6,944 nucleotides of DNA from Clostridiaceae bacterium (GTDB lineage Bacteria; Bacillota_A; Clostridia; Clostridiales; Clostridiaceae), in the NCBI GenBank assembly GCA_029256485.1, contig JAQSXU010000296.1, positions 1-6,944 of the forward strand, written 5' to 3'. The notes beneath the pieces are model-generated. The model was not told the DNA's origin. It saw nothing but the letters and a program-made list of their open reading frames with translations, and ran no database searches. The first letter of the stretch is position 1. Each line of letters opens with the position of its first letter. This document shows positions 1-6,086 of this stretch, piece by piece. The position numbers and the translations under genes are program-made.

Positions 1-19
1 TAGTGTCAATATTTTATAA

Positions 20-834
20 TCATATCTTTTTTATGGCTATTACTCTTCTTGTATTTTGCAGATATTTTTTCACCTCATCAAACTGAGTACTTGCTACTGC
101 TGCAAATAAAATATCTATTACGTTTAATTGAGCTATTCTAGATGACATAGCTCCGCTCCTTATTGTTATTTCAGGTGCTGAAACAAATAAATTTATATCA
201 CACAATTCACTTATTGCATTTTGACCATATTTAGTAATACTCACAGTTGTTGCTCTTGACTCCTTTGCTACTCTTATGGAATCATATGTATCCTTAGTAT
301 TTCCTGAGTAAGAAATTGCAAAGGCAACATCTCCTTTTTTTAAATTTGATGCGGATGCAATCTGCATGTGGGGATCTGAGTGAGCAGTTACTATTTTATT
401 AATTCTGGAGAACTTTTGAAAAGCATCATAGGCAATTAAATAAGATGCTCCTACTCCATAAAAATCAATTCTATTTGCTTTAATAATGGCATCTATAACC
501 TAGATTCCTTATTATTATTACTAATATTTTGAACTATAGTTTTTAAATCATCTCCAGGTTCAACATCACTATATTGGTTTTGTAAGCTTTCCTTTGTATC
601 ATTTAATGCCATATCCCTTGTAATACTTATTTTAAAATCTTTATACCCATTGAACCCTAGTATTTTACAAAGTCTAACTACAGTTGCTTCACTAGATTTA
701 CTATATTTAGCTAAATCACCTATAGACAAGCCGGAAACTTCCGAAGGTTTATTTAATATAAATTGAGCTACCTTCTTTTCTGATGGACTTAATTCTTTTA
801 GAATTTCTCTAATTTTAATTAAACTCCCTGCCAT
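20..834 (-). pseudogene. RpiR/MurR-family transcriptional regulator (HTH + SIS), frameshifted by an internal deletion
   Basis: Members of this family bind DNA through an N-terminal HTH_6 domain and sense phosphosugars through a C-terminal SIS domain, often controlling amino-sugar or sugar catabolism. The start at 834 has a good ribosome binding site (AAGGAGAAGG, minus strand, 842-851). Residues 1 to about 110 hold the HTH with family motifs LSPSEKKVAQFIL, SEATVVRLCK and GFNGYKDFKI, then stop at 493-495 after NNNKES. The SIS half is open in another frame from about 499 to the stop at 20-22, with [28 protein letters not shown] and [19 protein letters not shown]. Compared with the family, about 15-17 residues that normally join the domains are absent. 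The lost length must be 3n+1 (46, 49 or 52 bp), and restoring it gives about 286-288 residues, a normal length. The junction lies near 497-504. No partner sugar gene is in the window, so the ligand is unknown. Either a true pseudogene or a sequence error; family assignment is secure. Confidence 0.88.
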
Positions 835-866
835 GATTTATCCTTCTCCTTGTATTTTATATAATT

Positions 867-877
867 ATTATACCAAC
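867..877 (-). promoter_or_regulatory. Extended -10 promoter of the RpiR-family gene
   Basis: Read on the minus strand, the core is TTGGTATAAT: a perfect TATAAT at 872-867 preceded by TG one base upstream, the extended -10 arrangement. It ends 32 bases before the start codon at 834. No good -35 hexamer is visible at 16-18 bp, which fits an extended -10 promoter. Confidence 0.55.
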
Positions 878-902
878 AATAACAGAATTATTACAGCAAT
901 AT

Positions 903-939
903 TTCTATTATTACATGTTCTATTAATGCTTTTCTATTA
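903..939. repeat. Three TTCTATTA direct repeats in the divergent promoter region
   Basis: The octamer TTCTATTA occurs at 903-910, 918-925 and 932-939, with start-to-start spacing of 15 and 14 bp. The repeats lie between the two divergent -10 elements, just upstream of where RNA polymerase would sit for the plus-strand gene. They could be binding sites for a regulator, but the local composition is so AT-rich that chance is a real alternative. Confidence 0.4.
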
Positions 940-972
940 ACAATTAATTAATATGCATAAATTTGTATCATA

Positions 973-981
973 TGGTATAAT
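973..981 (+). promoter_or_regulatory. Extended -10 promoter of the phasin-like gene
   Basis: TGGTATAAT at 973-981 combines a perfect TATAAT (976-981) with an upstream TG. No convincing -35 is present at the expected spacing. The start codon is at 1007, and the ribosome binding site AGGAGG (994-999) lies between them. The core is almost the same as that of the divergent promoter at 867-877. Confidence 0.6.
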
Positions 982-1006
982 ATACATATGAGTAGGAGGG
1001 ATTTTT

Positions 1007-1330
1007 ATGGTAAGTGAAATAAAAAATATTTTATTAGCAGGCATAGGATCAGCTGCTTACACATATGAAAAAGCAACAAAACTAGTTGATGAATTTGTTC
1101 AGAAGGGTAAGCTTACCGTTGAGGAGGGTAAGGAATTATCTGAGGAATTGAAGAGAACCATAAAAGATAAGACTGAGAATATAAAAGATAAGGCAGAAAA
1201 TATTAAACCTTTGACAAAAGAGGATATGGTTACTTTGTTAAGGAGTATGGATTTTGCTTCAAAATCGGATCTAAATCAATTAAATGAAAGGTTATTAAAT
1301 CTAGAAGAAAAATTAAATGAAACAAAATAA
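1007..1330 (+). CDS. Phasin-like small coiled-coil protein (COG3937-type phasin family)
   Basis: This 107-residue, lysine- and glutamate-rich protein has the layout of the small phasin-family proteins annotated in Clostridia. Residues 1-25 are a mildly hydrophobic helix (IKNILLAGIGSAAYTYEKAT). A GKLTVEEGKELSEEL stretch follows, then a long charged helix with two heptads (52-65), then a C-terminal coiled coil (FASKSDLNQLNERLLNLEEKL, about 82-102). No cysteine, signal peptide or membrane span is present. The start at 1007 is fixed by AGGAGG at 994-999 with a 7-base gap. In other bacteria phasins coat polyhydroxyalkanoate granules, but nothing here shows a PHA synthase, so granule binding is only a family label; a membrane- or lipid-associated scaffold is equally possible. 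It precedes an ABC1/UbiB kinase, a neighbour pairing I recall from other clostridial genomes, and the two may act together. Gene call is firm, function uncertain. Confidence 0.85.
   Translation: MVSEIKNILLAGIGSAAYTYEKATKLVDEFVQKGKLTVEEGKELSEELKRTIKDKTENIKDKAENIKPLTKEDMVTLLRSMDFASKSDLNQLNERLLNLEEKLNETK
1160..1201 (+). repeat. Tandem 21-bp (7-residue) repeat inside the phasin-like gene
   Basis: Two adjacent in-frame units encode IKDKTEN (residues 52-58) and IKDKAEN (59-65). The DNA units at 1160-1180 and 1181-1201 begin with the same 12 bases (ATAAAAGATAAG) and then differ at a few positions. The unit is one heptad, so copy-number change would alter coiled-coil length without breaking the frame. 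Confidence 0.75.
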
Positions 1331-1340
1331 ATCATTTTAA

Positions 1341-1370
1341 GTCCCAACTAAATAAGTTGGGCTTTTTATT
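1341..1370 (+). terminator. Intrinsic terminator between the phasin-like gene and ubiB
   Basis: CCCAACT (1343-1349) pairs perfectly with AGTTGGG (1355-1361) around a 5-base loop, followed by CTTTTTATT (1362-1370). It starts about 11 bases after the phasin-like stop codon. Because no separate promoter is obvious before ubiB, partial read-through would give much phasin and little kinase. Confidence 0.75.
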
Positions 1371-1386
1371 ACTTGGAGATGTTGGT

Positions 1387-2988
1387 ATGTATAAAAATTC
1401 TGTTCAACGTTTTAGAGAAATTGTAAAAGTTCTAGCTCATTATGGCTTTGGATTTATAGTTGACAGTAAACTTAATAATGAAAAAAAATCTCCTGAGAAT
1501 CTTAGAAAAGCTTTTGAAGAATTAGGACCAACTTTTATTAAAATAGGTCAGATACTCAGCACTAGACCAGATATTCTTCCCGCAGCATACATTAATGAAC
1601 TTTCTAATCTTCAAGATAATGTTCCAGCTGAGAAATTTGAAGATATAGACCATGTGTTTCGTACTGAATTTAATTGCAAAATCGAAGATGTATTTAAGAG
1701 TTTTAATAAAACACCATTAGCTTCTGCATCTGTTGCTCAGGTACACATAGCCGTTCTGAAAGACGGCAGAGAAGTTATTGTAAAAATTCAGCGTCCTGAA
1801 ATTAAGGAAAAGTTGAATATTGACTTAGGTATATTGAATAAAATACTTAAATTTACAAAGGCAAAATTTACAGATGCTTTAATAGACCCTATAGATGCTA
1901 TTAATGAAATTATAGATATAACTGAAAAAGAATTAGACTTTTCCAATGAAACTGCCAATTTAATAAACTTTAGAAAGCTTAATAATAAAGTTGCTTTTGT
2001 TTACAGTCCTTATGTAATCCAGGAGTTTTCCGGAGATAAAGTAATTACAATGGAAAATATAGATGGTTTTAAAATTACTGATATGAAAAAGCTTAGGGAT
2101 GGAGGCTATGATTTAGAGGATTTAGGTAAAAAACTAGCTCTTTCCTATCTAAAGCAGATATTTGAAGATGGCTTTTTTCATGGTGATCCACACCCTGGCA
2201 ACTTGCTAATAAGAGGCGGCCAGATTTGCTTTATTGACTTTGGCATTATGGGTAACTTATCTTCTTCACTTAAAAATGCCCTTAATGATGCAATGATTAG
2301 CGTAGCAAATAAAGACCCAGATTTGATGATATCTGTAATAATGTCTATAGGAATAAAAAAAGGAGTTATTAACAGAAATAAGTTATATGAAGATATAGAC
2401 TATTTATTTTCAACCTATCTCTCCACCTCACTAAAAAACATACAATTGTCAGTTATGCTTCAACAGGTATTTGAAAGTGCAAAAAGAAATAATATTAGGC
2501 TGCCTAAAGATCTTACATTATTAATTAGAGGACTTGTTATAATTGAGGGAGTTGTAGCAAGTATTTCCCCGGAAATAAAAATATTAGATATTGCAGTTCC
2601 ATATGTAAAGAATCAAAATAAAAAAAATATATTTAATGATTTTAATATTGATGAACTATTGCTTAAAACTTATAATTTTGGCAAGAATTCTTTAAATCTA
2701 CCTGGAAAAATTATAGAATTCATCAATAGCTTAATTAATGGTCGTGCAAAAATAAATCTAGAGGTTACAAATTTAAATAAATCCATAGGAGAACTGAATA
2801 AAATGGCAAATAGAATGGTATTTGCATTAATTATATCTTCTATGATAATAGGGTCCTCTTTAATATTAAATACTAATATTGGCCCTAAGGTATATAACAT
2901 TTCTATAATTGGAATGGCAGGATACTTAATAGCCGCTGTAATGGGTTTTTGGCTGTTAATTTCAATTTTAAAATCCGGTAAACTATAA
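1387..2988 (+). CDS. ubiB: ABC1/AarF/UbiB-family atypical kinase/ATPase, membrane anchored
   Basis: A full-length 533-residue member of the ABC1 (UbiB/ADCK) protein-kinase-like family. Hallmarks in order: the family-specific KIGQ motif (52-55) in GPTFIKIGQILSTRPDILP, the Ala-rich nucleotide loop ASASVAQVH (112-120), the beta-3 lysine K133 in VIVKIQRP, ELDF near 182-185, the catalytic-loop motif HGDPHPGN (265-272), and the metal-binding DFG (284-286). Two C-terminal membrane helices (about 477-494 and 505-528) anchor it. In proteobacteria UbiB supports ubiquinone synthesis, and the family shows ATPase activity and lipid binding. Anaerobic clostridia generally make no ubiquinone, so the client here is unknown; the symbol is a family name only. 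I chose ATG 1387 because GGAG at 1375-1378 is 8 bases upstream. An in-frame TTG at 1357 lies inside the terminator stem and is unlikely. All key residues are present, so the gene looks functional. Confidence 0.95.
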   Translation: MYKNSVQRFREIVKVLAHYGFGFIVDSKLNNEKKSPENLRKAFEELGPTFIKIGQILSTRPDILPAAYINELSNLQDNVPAEKFEDIDHVFRTEFNCKIEDVFKSFNKTPLASASVAQVHIAVLKDGREVIVKIQRPEIKEKLNIDLGILNKILKFTKAKFTDALIDPIDAINEIIDITEKELDFSNETANLINFRKLNNKVAFVYSPYVIQEFSGDKVITMENIDGFKITDMKKLRDGGYDLEDLGKKLALSYLKQIFEDGFFHGDPHPGNLLIRGGQICFIDFGIMGNLSSSLKNALNDAMISVANKDPDLMISVIMSIGIKKGVINRNKLYEDIDYLFSTYLSTSLKNIQLSVMLQQVFESAKRNNIRLPKDLTLLIRGLVIIEGVVASISPEIKILDIAVPYVKNQNKKNIFNDFNIDELLLKTYNFGKNSLNLPGKIIEFINSLINGRAKINLEVTNLNKSIGELNKMANRMVFALIISSMIIGSSLILNTNIGPKVYNISIIGMAGYLIAAVMGFWLLISILKSGKL

Positions 2989-3022
2989 AGTCTCATATGA
3001 TTAAAAAAATCATATGAGACTT
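2988..3022. terminator. Bidirectional intrinsic terminator between convergent ubiB and yhgE
   Basis: AGTCTCATATGATT (2989-3002) is exactly complementary to 3008-3021 around an A5 loop, and a flanking A-T pair makes 15 bp. It begins at the last base of the ubiB stop codon and ends five bases before the yhgE stop. T-rich sequence follows on both strands, though neither tract is a long run. The site suits termination of both converging transcripts. Confidence 0.8.
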
Positions 3023-3783
3023 CTATTTATACTACAGCCTGTTCTTCTTCTTTTTTTCTTTCAATAATCTGCTGCATTTTGTCAGCATGACCTTTGAATA
3101 TAATTGAAATAATCAGAAATACTGCTAATACTCCCGCAAGGATTGTCATATCCTGAGCAATAATACTGTGATTTGATCCAGAAATTATTTCTCTTAATGC
3201 AGAAACACAATACGTGAAAGGCATAAATGGATACAACACCTTAAAGAATTTTGGTACAACTTCCAGTGGGAATGTTCCAGCGCAGGATGTTAGCTGAAGT
3301 ATTAATAATACTATTGATAATAATCTTCCTGCCATTCCTAGTAAAAATACTAAGCACTGAATAATAGCTATAAATACATAGGACATAAATATATTAAATA
3401 TGAAGAACATTGCAATGTTGTTGGGCTTTAAACCTAATACAAGTACAACTATGCTTGCAAGTATTGCTTGTAATATACCTATAAAACCATAGGATAAAAA
3501 TTTACCTGCAACTAATGATGCTGAACTTATATTTAAATCTGAATCTACTTTATCGCTTATTATAAAGAACATCATTATTGCACCAACCCATAGTGAAAGT
3601 GGAATAAAGTATGGTGCAAAACCTGTACCATAATTTTTAACTGAATTTATAGGCTGCTCATCTATTGCAATTGGCTGTGACACATAATCCCCCATAACAT
3701 CTGCACTATTTACAAGATTTTTATTAATTTTATCTGCTCCATCTTTTAACTTAGTATAAAGTTCATTTGCCCCATCTTTTAAC

Positions 3784-3943
3784 TTGCTTAAACCATCATC
3801 AAGGCTTGAGGAACCATCATATAATTTGTTTGCCCCATCTGCTAATTGAGGAACTGATGAACTTTGCTTAAACCATCATCAAGGCTTGAGGAACCATCAT
3901 ATAATTTGTTTGCCCCATCTGCTAATTGAGGAACTGATGAACT
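3784..3943. repeat. Perfect 80-bp tandem duplication inside yhgE
   Basis: Bases 3784-3863 are repeated exactly and without a gap at 3864-3943. The identity does not extend one base past either end: 3783 C differs from 3863 T, and 3864 T from 3944 A. There is therefore no microhomology at the junction. Since 80 is 3n+2, the insert shifts the frame. The copied segment encodes part of the DG-rich extracellular stalk (SSVPQLADGANKLYDG and following). Confidence 0.97.
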
Positions 3944-4060
3944 AAAGGTACCTAGACCATCTTTTAATTGTGTTGATCCATCGGCTAAGGAATTTGTACC
4001 TTCCAGTATGCTCTTTGAAGCATTTGAAGCATTTCCCATACCTGATGCTAATTGTTTAGT

Positions 4061-4789
4061 ACCATTCTTTAATGAATTCATTCCCTCCAATAAACCTGGC
4101 TGACCATTATACCCTGTATTTACTGCTGCATTTAATTGTGCTGCCCCATTAGCCAAAGCATTAATTGGCTCCTTTGCAGAATTATACATAGCACTAATTC
4201 CTGCAACCAATGATGGCTGATTTGTTAATGGGTTTATTCCATTTACACCATTTACAGAGGAATCCAATGCCGCAACTGCTGGTGAAAGCTGTTTTGTTAC
4301 TCCATTGTTAACTGAAGTAATTGCAGCTACAAGACTTGGTTTTGAAGATGTTCCAACATTAACTGCTGTATTAAGACTTGTTACTGATGCCACAAGACTT
4401 GGCATACCTGATGCACCTGTGTTTACAGCAGCATTTAATTTTTCAGCACCCACATTCACATTGGAAATTCCACCCAATATTGCAGCTAAATATTCACTTT
4501 TTTGTGTTGGATCAGTGGTTGAATTATAAGCTGCTACCAAATCATTTAACTGGCTTGTTGCAGTTGATAAATCACTTACTGATTTGCCCAGTGTGGGCAT
4601 TGTACTATATAGTGAGTTAATTCCTGCCCCAAGCCCCTTTGATGGATCTGTATTTGTAATTCCATCATATAATGCACTGACACCTGAACTCAAGCTTGGG
4701 TGGCTTGCATTTTCACTAACATTTACTGCTTTATTTAAAGCTGTTACTCCTGCTCCCAAACCTTTACTTGGATCTGGATTTGTTACTCC
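4061..4789 (-). repeat. Degenerate internal protein repeats in the YhgE extracellular region
   Basis: Between residues 319 and 561 the stalk carries diverged copies of a short module: A/S-V-N, then 6 to 11 variable residues, then P-S/G-L and a G/A-hydrophobic helix. AVN or SVN occur at 339, 439, 460, 496 and 540, with the paired P-S/G-L at 349, 448, 469, 510 and 549. Two closer units share DPSKGLGAG (324-332 and 366-374). Copies at 439 and 460 are exactly 21 residues apart. DNA identity is low, so these are old duplications, unlike the 80-bp repeat. Confidence 0.65.
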
Positions 4790-5768
4790 GTCATTAATCA
4801 TTTTAAGTGCGGTGGCTAATCCCATTTGATTATTTGATTGTCCATTAAGCGCCGTGTTGAGAGTTTCCAATCCCCCTCCAACTTGTTTTAATCCGTCATA
4901 TAATTGTGATGCACCATTGTTAATCTGATTAGCAGCTGCATTAGCAGAATCCAGACCTGCTGATAATTGTGAAACCCCATTTCTTAATCCCAATGCATTA
5001 CCGCTTCCATCTACTGCAGTAGTAGTTATTCCATCATTAAGCTTCTTTGAACCATCATATAACTTAGCAATACCCTGTTCCATTTCCGGCACTTTATCTT
5101 TAATTTGTCCTATACCGTCTTTTAATTCACTAGTTCCGTTTTTAGCATATATTAATCCATTGTATAATTCCTTACTTCCATCTGAAGCTTGATTTAATCC
5201 GTCCTTTACATCATATAAGTTTTCAAATGTTACTTTTGTATATTCCCTAGTAATATTTTTTATAATTTCAGCTTTTAGTTCTAATGACACCTTGCCGTTA
5301 ATCTGAGATCCAATGAAGTTCTTCTTATCATTTGAACTATAAATAATCTTTGGCTGAATTGGTTTCTCATCCTTTGCACTTAAGATATCCTTTGAAAAAT
5401 TTTCTGGGATTACAAACATGGCATAATATCCATTCTTCCCATTTAAACCTTTCTTTGCTTCATCATAGCTGACAAATTTCCACCCCATTCGGGTATCATT
5501 CTTTAATTTATCAACTATATCTTTTCCATAATTAGCTTTTACTCCGTCTTTTGTACTGCCCGAATCCATGTTTACTACTGCTACAGGCATATCCTGTAAA
5601 TGGCTGTATGGATCCCAAAAGGCATAAAGATAAAGTAAACTATATAGAAGAGGTACAATTATTATAGCTGTTACTGAAACTCTAATAAATCTGTTTTTAA
5701 AAATACTTTTAATATCTCTCCCGGCAACTCTTAAAAAGTTCATTTTATCACCTCACATATAATTTACA

Positions 5769-5806
5769 TTTATACTGACTATCCAGTATAAACTGACTGG
5801 TCAGTT
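5769..5806. promoter_or_regulatory. Two adjacent inverted repeats, probable operator controlling yhgE
   Basis: The first palindrome has 9-bp arms, TTTATACTG (5769-5777) and CAGTATAAA (5784-5792), around 6 bases. The second has 7-bp arms, AACTGAC (5791-5797) and GTCAGTT (5800-5806), around 2 bases, giving a compact TGACTGGTCA core typical in style of TetR-family operators. They overlap by two bases and end 26 bases before the yhgE start codon, so they must overlap its promoter; the first contains a TATAAA on the minus strand (5774-5769) that could be the -10. The binding protein is not in this window. Operator role is inferred from symmetry and position. Confidence 0.6.
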
Positions 5807-5915
5807 ATATTTATATAATATTTTTACATGGAAGTCAATACTTTAAATGTTAATAATTTATTACAGTATTTAATGTATTCGTTAACATAATTATATATAT
5901 TTATATTTTTACCTG

Positions 5916-6035
5916 AAAGGGCGAAATTCTCTCAACTTCTATAAGTGGGAGATGGATAGCACTTAATATTTTAGGTTCTATACCTAAAATATTAACCACT
6001 GACGAATTTCTATAGATGATTAGGGTTACCCTATG
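5916..6035 (+). other. Strongly foldable segment 5' of tnpB (transposon end or structured RNA)
   Basis: Hairpin A: CTCTC plus AACTT (5929-5938, with one bulged A) pairs with AAGTGGGAG (5943-5951) around CTAT. Hairpin B: a perfect 14-bp stem, TTAATATTTTAGGT (5963-5976) with 5982-5995, loop TCTAT. GAAATTC (5923-5929) is complementary to GAATTTC (6004-6010) and could close both into a three-way junction, though its last base competes with hairpin A. A small palindrome, TAGGGTTACCCTA, follows at 6021-6033. Hairpin A recalls the terminal stem-loops of clostridial TnpB elements. It may be the left transposon end, a remnant right end of another copy, or a transcribed RNA; the sequence does not decide. 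Confidence 0.4.
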
Positions 6036-6086
6036 TATATAGTTAGAAAATACATTGAAAATCAAGGAATGAAATGAGTTGAGAAA

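Larger units (their letters stand above)
3027..5743 (-). pseudogene. yhgE: YhgE/Pip-family membrane protein (ABC-2 superfamily), frameshifted by an 80-bp tandem duplication
   Basis: YhgE/Pip proteins are large Firmicute envelope proteins; relatives Pip and YueB serve as phage receptors, and the family resembles ABC-2 transport permeases. The N-terminal fragment starts at 5743 with GAGGTGA (5754-5748) four bases upstream. It has one membrane helix (about 22-42) and the conserved segment DMPVAVVNMDSG (51-62). A long extracellular region follows, rich in spaced DG pairs (LYDGSKKLNDG, ELKDG), predicted as coiled coil. At the second copy of the duplication, frame 1 runs into VHQFLN and a stop at 3842-3844. 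The other frame continues through LKDGANELYTKLKDG into the C-terminal domain with about five membrane helices (first near YFIPLSLWVGAIMMFFIIS), ending EEEQAVV. Removing one 80-bp copy restores an 878-residue protein. As written, two fragments result, so it is broken or switched off unless the duplication is an assembly error. No TetR-type regulator is adjacent. Confidence 0.9.
5744..6086. other. Non-coding region between yhgE and tnpB
   Basis: This 343-base gap contains, from left to right, the yhgE ribosome binding site (5748-5754), two operator-like inverted repeats (5769-5806), a featureless AT-rich stretch (about 5807-5908), and a foldable segment (about 5916-6035) belonging to the TnpB element. 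No open frame in it has both a plausible start and a ribosome binding site. Confidence 0.7.

Noticed and set aside
987..1016. Small leader open frame starting at ATG 987
   Set aside because: It has no ribosome binding site of its own and runs through the AGGAGG of the phasin-like gene; probably chance.
1357..1386. Upstream TTG start extending the UbiB protein by 10 residues
   Set aside because: The TTG lies in the right arm of the terminator hairpin and has no ribosome binding site; ATG 1387 has GGAG at a good distance.
2670..2996. Minus-strand open frame of 108 codons
   Set aside because: It lies wholly antisense to the conserved 3' part of ubiB, crosses the terminator stem and resembles no family; a shadow frame.
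4305..4829. Three plus-strand open frames of 74-81 codons
   Set aside because: They overlap one another antisense to the repetitive YhgE stalk; the low-complexity coding sequence explains their openness.
5921..6010. Hammerhead ribozyme (GAAA at 5923-5926 region and CTGACGA at 5999-6005, the order of a type II hammerhead)
   Set aside because: The required stem II (GGGC with ATTT) and the base of stem I (G with A) do not pair, and no suitable UH cleavage site closes stem III.
5830..6086. Group I intron of an IStron fused to the TnpB element
   Set aside because: I could not recognise the P, Q, R and S core elements, and the space upstream of tnpB is short for a complete 5' ribozyme core.
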